From JASTVH01 sp042862465 (GTDB lineage Bacteria; Pseudomonadota; Gammaproteobacteria; Pseudomonadales; Oleiphilaceae): DNA of 64,000 nucleotides. Location: positions 62,001-126,000 of the forward strand of contig JASTVH010000003.1 in NCBI GenBank assembly GCA_042862465.1, given 5' to 3'. Shown here piece by piece: positions 7,915-15,614 of this stretch (position 1 is its first letter; each line of letters begins with the position of its first letter). The position numbers and the translations under genes are program-made. The notes below the pieces were generated by a model, which worked only from the letters and a program-made list of their open reading frames with translations, had not been told where the DNA came from and made no database searches.

Positions 7915-9360
7915 CTAGCGGACGAAGAACTTGTAGACCAGCTTATGCAGCAGCGTGCCGTGCGGCGGATAGACCATCTTGCCGCTATTGAAACGCTGCT
8001 TGGCGAATACGCCCCGGGCATTGGAGAAGGTCAGGAAGCCTTCCTTGCCGTGGTAATGACCCATGCCGGAAGTGCCCACGCCACCAAACGGCATGTCATC
8101 CTGGGCTACGTGCATCAGGGTGTCGTTGATGCACATGCCGCCGGAGTGGGTGCGGTCCATCACGTACTGCTGCGCCTGGCGGTCGTACCCGAAGTAGTAC
8201 AGGGCGAGCGGACGCGGCTGGCTGTTGATGTATTCCAGGGCTTCGTCGATGGCGCCGTAGGTGCGTACCGGCAGGATCGGACCAAAGATCTCCTCCTGGG
8301 CGATCAGCATGTCTTCGGTGACGTCCAGCACCAGATGTACCGGCATCTTGCGGGTGTCGTCACCGAAGTGTTCGTTGCCCGGATTGACCTCGATGATGCG
8401 GGCGCCTTTCTCACGGGCGTCCTGGAGGTAATGCTGCAGACGGCCGTGCTGGCGTTCGTTGAGGATGCTGGTGTAATCCCGGTTATCCTTCACCGTCGGG
8501 TACATCTTCGCGAAGGCGGAACGGAATTCGTCCACGAAGCTGTTGACGCGATCCGCGGGGCACAGCACATAGTCCGGCGCCACACAGGTCTGGCCGGCAT
8601 TGAAGCTCTTGCCGAAGGCCAGACGCTCGGCCGCCTCTTTCATGGGGACGTCCGGTGCGATCAGGGCCGGCGATTTGCCGCCGAGTTCCAGGGTCACCGG
8701 TGTCAGATTCTCCGCCGCAGCGCGCATGACGTGACGGCCGATGGCGGTGGAGCCGGTGAACAGCAGGTGATCGAACGGCTTGCTGGAGAATTCCGCCGCC
8801 ACGTCCGCATCGCCGGTCACCACGGCGACCTGGTCCTGCGGGAAATTGTCCTCGATCAGGGCCTTGAACAGGGAGGACGTGTGCGGCGTGAACTCCGACA
8901 TCTTGATCATGACCCGGTTGCCCGCGGCCAGGGCCCCGACCAGCGGACCAACGGCCAGATACAGCGGGTAGTTCCAGGGCACGATGATGCCGACCACGCC
9001 AAGCGGCTGGTAGTGCACCTTGTTGGAGGCCGGCTGGAAAAGCAGGCTGACATGGCGCTTGGACGGTTTCATCCAGCTGTGCAGGTTTTTGAGGGCATAA
9101 TTGATACCCTGCACTGACGGCATCAGCTCAGCGAGCATGGTCTCATCGGCGGACCGGCAGCTGAAATCGCGGTCGATCGCTTCGATCAGCGCGTCCTGCT
9201 GTTCCAGGAGGGCCCGCTTGAGTCGCTTGAGGTTTTCCCGTCGTTCTGCGAGCGACGGCATGGTGTTGCGTGCGAAAGCGCTCTGTTGTCCAGAAAACAG
9301 GCGGTGCACCTGCTGGATCTGCTTTTTGCTTTCCGTGAGCCTTACGACATTGGCAACCAT
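7915..9360 (-). CDS. laoC: LaoC-like aldehyde dehydrogenase (coniferyl-aldehyde type)
   Basis: A 481-residue NAD(P)-dependent aldehyde dehydrogenase. The general base region is LELGGKSPALIAPD and the catalytic cysteine is in FNAGQTCVAPDY. The C-terminus is basic and hydrophobic (GTLLHKLVYKFFVR), as in the coniferyl-aldehyde/fatty-aldehyde subgroup. The ATG at 9360 follows GGAGGA at good spacing; longer in-frame starts lack this. It is the first gene of the laoCBA transcript and is divergent from the TetR gene. It would oxidise the aldehyde produced by LaoA to a fatty acid. Confidence 0.88.
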   Translation of the reverse strand: MVANVVRLTESKKQIQQVHRLFSGQQSAFARNTMPSLAERRENLKRLKRALLEQQDALIEAIDRDFSCRSADETMLAELMPSVQGINYALKNLHSWMKPSKRHVSLLFQPASNKVHYQPLGVVGIIVPWNYPLYLAVGPLVGALAAGNRVMIKMSEFTPHTSSLFKALIEDNFPQDQVAVVTGDADVAAEFSSKPFDHLLFTGSTAIGRHVMRAAAENLTPVTLELGGKSPALIAPDVPMKEAAERLAFGKSFNAGQTCVAPDYVLCPADRVNSFVDEFRSAFAKMYPTVKDNRDYTSILNERQHGRLQHYLQDAREKGARIIEVNPGNEHFGDDTRKMPVHLVLDVTEDMLIAQEEIFGPILPVRTYGAIDEALEYINSQPRPLALYYFGYDRQAQQYVMDRTHSGGMCINDTLMHVAQDDMPFGGVGTSGMGHYHGKEGFLTFSNARGVFAKQRFNSGKMVYPPHGTLLHKLVYKFFVR

Positions 9361-9469
9361 CGGGCTTCCTCCTTCCAATTCGGGCCCGGCCGGGTGGCCG
9401 CGAGCCTGGGTCGACTGATGTGACAGTCGACTGACCAATAGTGAGCAATTACATCTTGAATCTATTATT

Positions 9470-9483
9470 AGAGTAACTACTCT
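9470..9483. promoter_or_regulatory. Palindromic operator candidate in lao divergent region
   Basis: The sequence AGAGTAACTACTCT is an inverted repeat of AGAGTA and TACTCT separated by two bases. It sits in an AT-rich patch in the 241 bases between the divergent laoC and laoR starts, which is where a TetR repressor of this system would bind. I found no equally good palindrome elsewhere in the gap. Binding by LaoR is inference. Confidence 0.6.
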
Positions 9484-9601
9484 AGAGAGTCAAGTGTCCG
9501 ATGGGGCCAGGCGGGGTCAGGCTGTGACTGAGCTGGCAATTCGTTTATCCTTTTCGGCTTCCTTCAATCGCACCGATGATCGAGAGTGGCCCTCTAACCG
9601 C

Positions 9602-10285
9602 ATGAAAACGCGCGACCGAATACTGCTGACCAGCTTGGAACTCTTCAACGAGCGCGGGGAGCGCAACGTCACGACCAACCACATTGCGGCGCACCTGAAT
9701 ATTTCGCCGGGCAACCTCTATTACCACTTCCGCAACAAACCGGACATCATCTACCAGCTGTTCCTGGAATATGAAAAGCTGGTGGATCATTACCTGCAGG
9801 TGCCGGAAGACCGGCCGCTGACCGTAGAGGACAAGGTGGCCTACCTGGAAACGGTGTTCGACGGTCTGTGGAGTTACCGATTCTTCCATCGCGATCTGGA
9901 GTTTCTGCTGGACTGCGACGAGCGCCTGCGGCGGGACTACCGCGCTTTTACTGTGCGTTGTCTACAGGCCATTGTGGCGATTCTCAAGGGGTTGCGCAGT
10001 GGTGGGATCCTGCGGGAACAGCCGGACGCCGATTTTCAGTCCATGGCCCTGAATGTCTGGTTGGTGATTACCAACTGGATGGCGTTCCTGAAGACGGCGC
10101 ATGCCGGAGAAGAGAACGAGGCTATCACCCTGCAGCAGCTCAAGCAGGGTATTTACCAGGTGCTGACCCTGTCGCTGCCGTTTGTGACGGAAGCCTACGA
10201 GAGCCGGGTGCGTGAGGCCCGTGCCGCGTACCAGCCGGATGCCTTCGGCCTGGGAGGAACTTTCAGGATTGACGGCTGTCCATAA
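9602..10285 (+). CDS. laoR: LaoR-like TetR-family regulator
   Basis: A 227-residue regulator. The N-terminal helix-turn-helix is MKTRDRILLTSLELFNERG followed by TNHIAAHLNISPGNLYYHF, a typical TetR DNA-binding domain. The C-terminal ligand domain begins near residue 65. The ATG at 9602 starts the conserved KTRDRIL sequence; a longer frame from 9494 would run through the operator-proximal region and is less likely. Divergent placement from laoC matches the laoABCR arrangement, and the expected ligand is a fatty acyl or alcohol derivative (inference). Confidence 0.85.
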   Translation: MKTRDRILLTSLELFNERGERNVTTNHIAAHLNISPGNLYYHFRNKPDIIYQLFLEYEKLVDHYLQVPEDRPLTVEDKVAYLETVFDGLWSYRFFHRDLEFLLDCDERLRRDYRAFTVRCLQAIVAILKGLRSGGILREQPDADFQSMALNVWLVITNWMAFLKTAHAGEENEAITLQQLKQGIYQVLTLSLPFVTEAYESRVREARAAYQPDAFGLGGTFRIDGCP

Positions 10286-10413
10286 AGCAGACGCCAAAGA
10301 TAGGCGGCATTCACGCAATGTGACCTATTCAGGCGTCTTCCTGAGCGTTGCTCAGGATTAGCCGCAATCAACCCTGACGATCTTCTCCCGGAACCCATTC
10401 CGGGAGTTTTTTT
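10286..10413 (+). ncRNA. Candidate small RNA or structured 3' UTR beside engB
   Basis: The stretch after laoR contains two stable hairpins in tandem. The first is a perfect 8-base stem, TCCTGAGC and GCTCAGGA, closed by a GTT triloop (10339-10357). The second is the strong intrinsic terminator at 10385-10413. The convergent neighbour is engB. In enterobacteria Spot 42, and in Pseudomonas ErsA, lie between polA and engB in this orientation. Only the engB side is conserved here, and I could not find a convincing promoter, so it may simply be the laoR 3' end. Confidence 0.3.
10385..10413 (+). terminator. Intrinsic terminator after laoR
   Basis: A perfect 9-base stem, CTCCCGGAA and TTCCGGGAG, with loop CCCA, followed by seven T. 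It would end transcription from laoR or from a small RNA, before the convergent engB. Confidence 0.93.
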
Positions 10414-10511
10414 AGGGCCCCACCGAGGGTCCTGGCGCACCTCGTTGGAGCCGGTGAGGCCGTATCGGGAATGTTCTGTTGTCCCTTACAGGCTGGCGAG
10501 GCTATTCGACT

Positions 10512-11156
10512 CTAGATCAGCACTTCCCCACTCGATTCTTCCAGCAGCCAGCGCGACAATTGATCGCGGGCTTCGTCCACGCCGGTTTTCTTGAGGGCGG
10601 AGAAGAGAACTATTTTTTCCACGCAAGCGGTGCCGGCGAGCATGCCCTGAACCTTCATCTTTTGCTGCTTGGCGGCGCCGTATTTGAACTTGTCGGCCTT
10701 GGTGAGCAGGATCATCAGCGGTAGCTGATTGTGCTCGCACCATTCGGTCATCATGCGGTCGAATTCGGTCAGTGGGTGACGAATGTCCATGACCAGGGTC
10801 AGGCCGCGCAGGGACTGGCGCTCAATAAGATAGCTATCCAGATGCTGCTGCCAGTCTTCCTTCATGTCCCGCGACACCTTGGCATAGCCATAGCCGGGCA
10901 GGTCCACCAGGCGGCAGCCCGGGGTGCTGAGGCTGAAAAAGTTGATCAGGCGGGTGCGGCCCGGGGTTTTGCTGGTGCGTGCCAGTTTGCTGTTCTGCGT
11001 GATGGTGTTGAGTGCGCTGGACTTGCCGGCGTTGGAGCGCCCCGCGAACGCCACTTCGGTCCCCGCGTCTTCCGGGCATTCGGAGAGACGGGAGGCGCTG
11101 GTGAGAAAGCGGGCGCTGTTGAATGCGATACGGGGTTTCTGGGCGTTTTCTGTCAC
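10512..11156 (-). CDS. engB: Ribosome biogenesis GTP-binding protein EngB/YsxC
   Basis: A 214-residue P-loop GTPase needed for large ribosomal subunit assembly. G1 is AFAGRSNAGKSSALN, G2 is in KTPGRTRLINFF, G3 is DLPGYGYAKV, and G4 is LLTKADK, in normal order and spacing. It is convergent with laoR and divergent from the cytochrome c4 gene. The same group (engB, cytochrome c4, dsbA, endonuclease-family protein) is found in Pseudomonas aeruginosa. Confidence 0.96.
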   Translation of the reverse strand: MTENAQKPRIAFNSARFLTSASRLSECPEDAGTEVAFAGRSNAGKSSALNTITQNSKLARTSKTPGRTRLINFFSLSTPGCRLVDLPGYGYAKVSRDMKEDWQQHLDSYLIERQSLRGLTLVMDIRHPLTEFDRMMTEWCEHNQLPLMILLTKADKFKYGAAKQQKMKVQGMLAGTACVEKIVLFSALKKTGVDEARDQLSRWLLEESSGEVLI

Positions 11157-11572
11157 GGGACCTCGGTTTGTCGAACGGCTTGCGGTGTGCTCAAAAAAGC
11201 AGGTTTTGGAACCTTTGCAAAGACCTGGTAGGGCACGGATTGACCTTCAGGCTTTTTCGCTGATTCCCATAATGTATAATGCTACACCAATTTAGCGACT
11301 CCCAAGCATATAAAGAGCTGCAGTTAAACGATGTCGCTTGACCGTTTGGCGTTGAGCACTCACCGAAAATACCTTTCTGCAGCCATTGGGTGGCGAGATG
11401 TCAGGGCTGCTCAATGTGCACGGTGGAGCAGTTCTCTTGGCCGCGGGCGTTCCCCTTTGCTCCGCGCGCATGTGAAAAGGGACGACAACTCATTAATATT
11501 GGGCGTCGAACGACGATGCCCGGGTATTGATACGTTCAAAGACTTCCGATGAGAGATCCAAGTGGGGCGAGC
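11157..11572. other. 416-base divergent intergenic region, engB / cytochrome c4
   Basis: No convincing gene. It holds a perfect -10 box at 11275-11280 and an AT-rich patch around 11485-11500. An open frame at 11331-11552 has no recognisable product. The distance from the -10 box to the cytochrome gene implies a 5' untranslated leader of nearly 290 bases if that promoter is used. Confidence 0.5.
11275..11280 (+). promoter_or_regulatory. Consensus -10 box upstream of cytochrome c4
   Basis: The hexamer TATAAT at the end of a run CATAATGTATAAT. A -35 match at 17 bases is poor, and TTGACC at 11240-11245 is too far, so only the -10 element is well supported. On the opposite strand the same patch gives a weaker -10 that could serve engB. 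Confidence 0.45.
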
Positions 11573-12181
11573 ATGAAAAAACTGATTGCAGGCGTGTTGT
11601 TGGTGATGGGTGTGGCCGGTATGGCCTATGCGGAAGGGGGTGACCCTGCTGCGGGCGAGAAGAACGCGGCCGTTTGTGCCGGCTGTCACGGCCAGGGTGG
11701 TGCGTCACCGGTTCAGCCGAGCTATCCCAAGCTGGCGGGACAGGGCGAGAAATACCTTTACAAGCAGCTGCAGGATATCAAGTCCGGCGCGCGCAAGGTG
11801 GTGCCCATGACCGGCCTTCTGAATAACATGTCAGAGCAGGATCTGCACGACCTGGCGGCCTATTTCGCCGAGAAGGACATGCCGATCGGCCAGGCTGATC
11901 CGGATCTGGTCAAGAAAGGTGAGGCCCTGTACAAGGGCGGTAATCTGGCCAGCAACGTGACCGCTTGTGCCGGCTGTCACAGCCCGGATGGCAGCGGCAA
12001 CGAACCGGCTGCCTTCCCGCGTCTTGGCGGGCAGAACGCCGAGTACGTGGCGGCGCAGCTCAAGGCCTTCATGGCCGGCGAGCGCAACAACGATCCGGCG
12101 GCGATGATGCGCAATGTGGCTTCCCGCCTGACCGACGCCGAGATCAAGGCGGTCGCGAGCTACGTGTCCGGTCTGCACTAA
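11573..12181 (+). CDS. cc4: Dihaem cytochrome c4
   Basis: A 202-residue periplasmic dihaem cytochrome. A Sec signal peptide (KKLIAGVLLVMGVAGMAYA) occupies residues 2-20. Two haem-binding motifs are present, CAGCHG near residue 37 and CAGCHS near residue 136, and the two halves are similar in sequence, as expected for c4. Methionine axial ligands may be in the KVVPMTGLL-type segments. It carries electrons to terminal oxidases of the cbb3 type. The ATG at 11573 follows a GGGG-containing ribosome site and starts the signal peptide. Confidence 0.93.
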   Translation: MKKLIAGVLLVMGVAGMAYAEGGDPAAGEKNAAVCAGCHGQGGASPVQPSYPKLAGQGEKYLYKQLQDIKSGARKVVPMTGLLNNMSEQDLHDLAAYFAEKDMPIGQADPDLVKKGEALYKGGNLASNVTACAGCHSPDGSGNEPAAFPRLGGQNAEYVAAQLKAFMAGERNNDPAAMMRNVASRLTDAEIKAVASYVSGLH

Positions 12182-12191
12182 AGCGCTTGCT

Positions 12192-12222
12192 GCCCGGCGA
12201 CGGAGCCTATCCGTCGCCGGGC
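12192..12222. other. Strong hairpin after cytochrome c4
   Basis: A perfect 12-base stem, GCCCGGCGACGG and CCGTCGCCGGGC, with a 7-base loop, 10 bases after the cytochrome c4 stop. No T-run follows, so it is a mRNA 3' stabiliser or a weak terminator. Confidence 0.6.
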
Positions 12223-12345
12223 ATGTTCCTGCCTGCTCTCCGCAGCCGCAAGGTTGCCATTCCGTTACCAAGGAACCCGCTTTCCCTTCCCTGGTCTATC
12301 TTCCTTGTTGTGTGTCCTCTGTCGGTGCCTTTGCCGAGAGCGGCC

Positions 12346-12351
12346 TATAAT
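12346..12351 (+). promoter_or_regulatory. Consensus -10 box upstream of dsbA
   Basis: The hexamer TATAAT 75 bases before the dsbA ATG, in a region richer in A and T than its surroundings. No good -35 is visible at 16-18 bases. Confidence 0.45.
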
Positions 12352-12426
12352 CGTATTTGCACAGCGACATCGCCCTCGTAATAATGAGCGCCCGCATTCA
12401 GAATTCCTAGCTACGGGAGATACTTC

Positions 12427-13065
12427 ATGCCACAAAAGTTCATAGCGGTCTTGCTGGCCCTGGTTTTGCCGCTCCTGGCCATCGCCGATGATGGGCCATG
12501 GGAGGAGGGAACGCATTACACCAAGCTGCCCACGCCGGTGGGGACGGATCATCCCGACAAGATCGAAGTGGCCGAAGTGTTCTGGTACGGCTGCCCGCAT
12601 TGCTACAACTTCAAGCCAAAGGTTGAAGAGTGGGCCAAGGATCTGCCCGATGACGTGGAGTTCGTCCTCTGGCCGGCCGCGCTGAACCCGTCCTGGCAGA
12701 ACCATGCGCGTGCCTTCTTCGTGGCCAAGGTATTGGGTGTGCTGGATAAGGTTCATGACCCGCTGTTCAATGCCCTGGGGCGTGATCACCGGCGCGATCT
12801 GAGTTCCCAGGAGGAGCTGGCGGATTTCTTTGCCAAGCACGGTGTGGATCGAGAGCGCTTCAATCAGGCCTGGAACAGCTTTGGTGTGAATACACTGTAC
12901 GAGAAGATCCAGTCCCGTATTCGCGGCGCCTTCGTGACCGGTACGCCTTCCATGATTGTAAACGGCAAGTACCGTGTCTCGGCCGGGCAGGCCGGTGGGC
13001 ATGACGAAATGCTCAAGATCGTGGATTACCTGATCGAAAAAGAGCGTCAGGCCAAGGCGGGGTAA
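12427..13065 (+). CDS. dsbA: Thiol:disulfide interchange protein DsbA
   Basis: A 212-residue periplasmic oxidase that introduces disulfide bonds into exported proteins and is reoxidised by DsbB. An N-terminal signal peptide (FIAVLLALVLPLLAIA) is followed by the thioredoxin-fold active site FWYGCPHCYNF (CPHC). The cis-proline loop is in FVTGTPSMIVNG. Length is normal. A TACGGGAGATAC ribosome site precedes the ATG. Confidence 0.95.
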   Translation: MPQKFIAVLLALVLPLLAIADDGPWEEGTHYTKLPTPVGTDHPDKIEVAEVFWYGCPHCYNFKPKVEEWAKDLPDDVEFVLWPAALNPSWQNHARAFFVAKVLGVLDKVHDPLFNALGRDHRRDLSSQEELADFFAKHGVDRERFNQAWNSFGVNTLYEKIQSRIRGAFVTGTPSMIVNGKYRVSAGQAGGHDEMLKIVDYLIEKERQAKAG

Positions 13066-13212
13066 ACCTGTCCTGATAGTCACTGGCATCGTGCCGTGGC
13101 GATGTTATTCTGGAAGTGAAGAGCCTAGTGATGGCCCTGCTGCGGCGGGGCCGCAACCCATTGATTTGTCGGGCGAGTGGTGTCGATCCGCCGCCTGCAA
13201 CGCATAGCGACC

Positions 13213-14106
13213 ATGATGGCGAGCGAATTCTGGCGACAGGCGCGTGGCGCCATGAGCGAACGGGTGAGGCGGCAGTTTGACGATTGGCGCGGGAGTGCAC
13301 GCAGCGTCAGCTCCGGAGACGAGCGGGCGCTGGATTTTGAGCCGCACCGTCATATCCGGCTGCTCACCTTCAATATTCAGGTCGGGATTTCGACCCAGTC
13401 CTACCATCACTACCTGACCCGCAGCTGGCAGCATGTGCTGCCGTACCGCAATCGCAACCAGAATCTGGACAAGATTGCCCGCCTGCTGCAGCACTACGAT
13501 GTGATTGCCCTGCAGGAGTGTGACGGTGGCTCGATTCGCAGTGGTTACGTCAACCAGGTGCAGTACCTGGCCGAGGCGGCGCATTTTCCGTATTGGTACC
13601 AGCAGCTCAACCGCAATCTGGGGCGTTTTGCCCAGCACAGCAATGGTCTGTTGAGTCGCTACAAACCCCTTACTGTGGAAGAGCACCGTCTGCCGGCGTT
13701 GATTCCCGGGCGAGGGGCCATTGTGGCGCGTTATGGCGCGGAAAAGAATCCGCTGGTGCTGGTGATGATGCATCTGTCGCTGTCCGCCAAGGCCCAGAAT
13801 CGTCAGTTGGGCTACATCCGGGACCTGATCGCGGAATATGAGCACGTGGTACTGATGGGAGATATGAACAATCACGCCGACCAGCTGCTGAGCCAGACGC
13901 CGCTCAAGGACACCGATCTGGTGCCCCTGCCTTCCACGGCGGCCAGCTTCCCCAGCTGGCGCCCGCAGCAGGCGTTGGACCATATTCTGGTCAGCCCGTC
14001 ATTGGAGATCCGCAAGGCTGAGGTGGTCACCTATCCGGTCTCGGACCACCTGCCGATCGCCATGGACATTGCCCTGCCCGAGGGGTACGTCGCGACCTTC
14101 GAGTAG
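13213..14106 (+). CDS. Endonuclease/exonuclease/phosphatase-family protein
   Basis: A 297-residue protein of the EEP fold. Catalytic landmarks are LTFNIQVG near the N-terminus, ALQECDGG (Glu), MMHLSLS, LMGDMNNHAD (Asp/Asn) and a terminal SDHLPI (Asp-His). It lies directly after dsbA, as in Pseudomonas aeruginosa. The start is uncertain: tandem ATG codons at 13213 were chosen, but tandem GTG codons at 13177 and an ATG at 13252 are possible. Substrate is unknown (nucleic acid, phospholipid or phosphoinositide). Confidence 0.8.
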   Translation: MMASEFWRQARGAMSERVRRQFDDWRGSARSVSSGDERALDFEPHRHIRLLTFNIQVGISTQSYHHYLTRSWQHVLPYRNRNQNLDKIARLLQHYDVIALQECDGGSIRSGYVNQVQYLAEAAHFPYWYQQLNRNLGRFAQHSNGLLSRYKPLTVEEHRLPALIPGRGAIVARYGAEKNPLVLVMMHLSLSAKAQNRQLGYIRDLIAEYEHVVLMGDMNNHADQLLSQTPLKDTDLVPLPSTAASFPSWRPQQALDHILVSPSLEIRKAEVVTYPVSDHLPIAMDIALPEGYVATFE

Positions 14107-14112
14107 CCTGCT

Positions 14113-14150
14113 CGTCCGACGACCGACGACCGACGACCGACGACCGACGC
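14113..14150. repeat. Heptamer tandem repeat
   Basis: Four units of CCGACGA and one of CCGACGC in direct tandem (14116-14150), beginning 9 bases after the endonuclease-family stop codon. It belongs to the same CGTCCRA-like heptamer family seen at 31931, 37231 and 39227. Confidence 0.85.
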
Positions 14151-14155
14151 CCAAT

Positions 14156-14184
14156 AAAAAACCCCGCAGCTGGGCGGGGTTTTT
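14156..14184. terminator. Bidirectional terminator, endonuclease gene / rpmG
   Basis: AAAAACCCCGC and GCGGGGTTTTT arms with a 6-base loop. Because A-runs and T-runs flank the stem on both sides it can end both the rightward endonuclease-family transcript and the leftward rpmBG transcript. Confidence 0.9.
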
Positions 14185-14217
14185 ACTGTAAGCGTCGGCC
14201 CTGGAGCCGTATTCAGC

Positions 14218-14373
14218 TTACTTCAGCTTGGTTTCCTTGTACGGCACATGCTTGCGCACCACCGGATCGTACTTTTTCAGTTCGATCTTTTCCGGAGTGT
14301 TCCGCTTGTTCTTTTTGGTCGTGTAGAAATGACCAGTGCCTGCGGAGGATACCAGTTTAATCTTCTCGCGCAT
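14218..14373 (-). CDS. rpmG: 50S ribosomal protein L33
   Basis: A 51-residue basic ribosomal protein. The translation reads MREKIKLVSSAGTGHFYTTK at the start, then KNKRNTPEKIEFKKYDPVVR, ending HVPYKETKLK, which is L33 of the type without the zinc-binding cysteines. It is 11 bases downstream of rpmB in the usual rpmB-rpmG operon and is followed by the bidirectional terminator. Confidence 0.97.
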   Translation of the reverse strand: MREKIKLVSSAGTGHFYTTKKNKRNTPEKIELKKYDPVVRKHVPYKETKLK

Positions 14374-14384
14374 GACTGTGCTCC

Positions 14385-14621
14385 TCAGACTTTAGTGCCA
14401 CGGGCACGCAGGTCCGCCAGAACCGCGTCGATACCCTTCTTATCGATGATGCGCATACCCTTGGTGGAAATGCGCAGCTTAACGAAGCGCTTTTCGCTCT
14501 CAACCCAGAAACGGTGCGTCTGGAGATTCGGGAGAAAACGACGCTTGTTGTGATTCATTGCGTGGGAAACATTGTTCCCGGTCACCGGACGCTTGCCGGT
14601 CACCTGACAAATACGGGACAT
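14385..14621 (-). CDS. rpmB: 50S ribosomal protein L28
   Basis: A 78-residue ribosomal protein starting MSRICQVTGKRPVTGNNVSH and containing NKRRFLPNLQTHRFWVES, diagnostic for L28. The ATG at 14621 is preceded by GGAGGAAGGT; a start four codons upstream is not needed. First gene of the rpmB-rpmG pair. Confidence 0.97.
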   Translation of the reverse strand: MSRICQVTGKRPVTGNNVSHAMNHNKRRFLPNLQTHRFWVESEKRFVKLRISTKGMRIIDKKGIDAVLADLRARGTKV

Positions 14622-14799
14622 ACCTTCCTCCAACCAGAAGTTGGTCGTTTAACCAATTCGATTCATTCGCCGCGCCACGGACCAGCCTGCCAGAGACGCC
14701 CTTCCATAAAAGGGACGCTTTTATACCAGAATGGGGAAGCAAAGGCAAAAATATCTGGCTAATTTATATGCTTTGACCGCTTATATTGTTCGTCCGACG

Positions 14800-15477
14800 C
14801 TAAAACAATCCCCGCTCCGCCAGTGATACCACTTCCGCCGACCCCACCACCATATGGTCCAGCACCCGCACGTCCACCAGGGCCAGGGCCTCCTTGAGTC
14901 GCCTCGTGATGGCGACATCCGCGTCACTGGGCTCGGCGACGCCGGAGGGGTGGTTGTGGGCGAGGATCACCGCGGCGGCGTTCTGGTCCAGGGCCCGGCG
15001 GACCACTTCCCGCGGGTAGACGGCGGCGCCGTCGATGGTGCCGGTAAACAACTCCTCAAAGCTCAGTACCCGGTGGCGATTGTCCAGAAACAATACGGCA
15101 AACACCTCCTGGTGACGGGCGACCAGGCGTGTTTGCAGGAAGCGCCGCGTGTCGTCCGGGGACTGCAGCAGGTCCCCGCGCCGCAGCGGACGGTCCATGA
15201 CGCGCCGGGCCATCTCCAGGCAGGCGGCCAGCTGGGTGTACTTGGCGGTGCCCAGTCCCGGTTCCTGGCAGAATCGTTGTGGCGAGGCGCCGAGCAGGTT
15301 TTTCAGGCCTCCGAAACGCTCGATCAGGGCGTGGGCCATCTGCAGTACGGGTTGACCGCGCATGCCGGTGCGCAGGAATATCGCCAGCAGCTCGGCATCG
15401 TCCAGGTGTTCCGGGCCGTGGGTCAGCAGTTTTTCGCGTGGCTGCAGGGGCGCTGCCACGGGGGCCTGAGTAGTCAT
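14800..15477 (-). CDS. radC: RadC family JAB-domain protein
   Basis: A 225-residue protein with an N-terminal helix-hairpin-helix-like region (ELLAIFLRTGMRGQPVLQMA) and a C-terminal MPN/JAB domain with the metal motif HNHPSGVAEPSDAD. The family was named for DNA repair, but the repair role in E. coli has been withdrawn and the true function is open. Divergent from coaBC, as in Pseudomonas. Start at 15477 (MTTQAPV) chosen over a longer frame without a ribosome site. Confidence 0.92.
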   Translation of the reverse strand: MTTQAPVAAPLQPREKLLTHGPEHLDDAELLAIFLRTGMRGQPVLQMAHALIERFGGLKNLLGASPQRFCQEPGLGTAKYTQLAACLEMARRVMDRPLRRGDLLQSPDDTRRFLQTRLVARHQEVFAVLFLDNRHRVLSFEELFTGTIDGAAVYPREVVRRALDQNAAAVILAHNHPSGVAEPSDADVAITRRLKEALALVDVRVLDHMVVGSAEVVSLAERGLF

Positions 15478-15614
15478 CCTGAATCTCCGTGTCCGTCCTT
15501 GGATGAACGGCATTCTATCGCGATCCCTCCCCGGGGCAAGGGGCCCCCGGCTATGCTATTGTGTGAGCCCAATATCCGGCGGAACGGATGGCGGATTGGC
15601 AGAGAGGACAGGCT

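Noticed and set aside
11331..11552. A 73-residue open frame in the cytochrome c4 upstream region
   Set aside because: No ribosome site, no recognisable product and skewed composition. More likely part of a long untranslated leader.
14113..14150. CRISPR-like array
   Set aside because: Units are seven bases with no spacers and no cas genes; it is a simple heptamer repeat.
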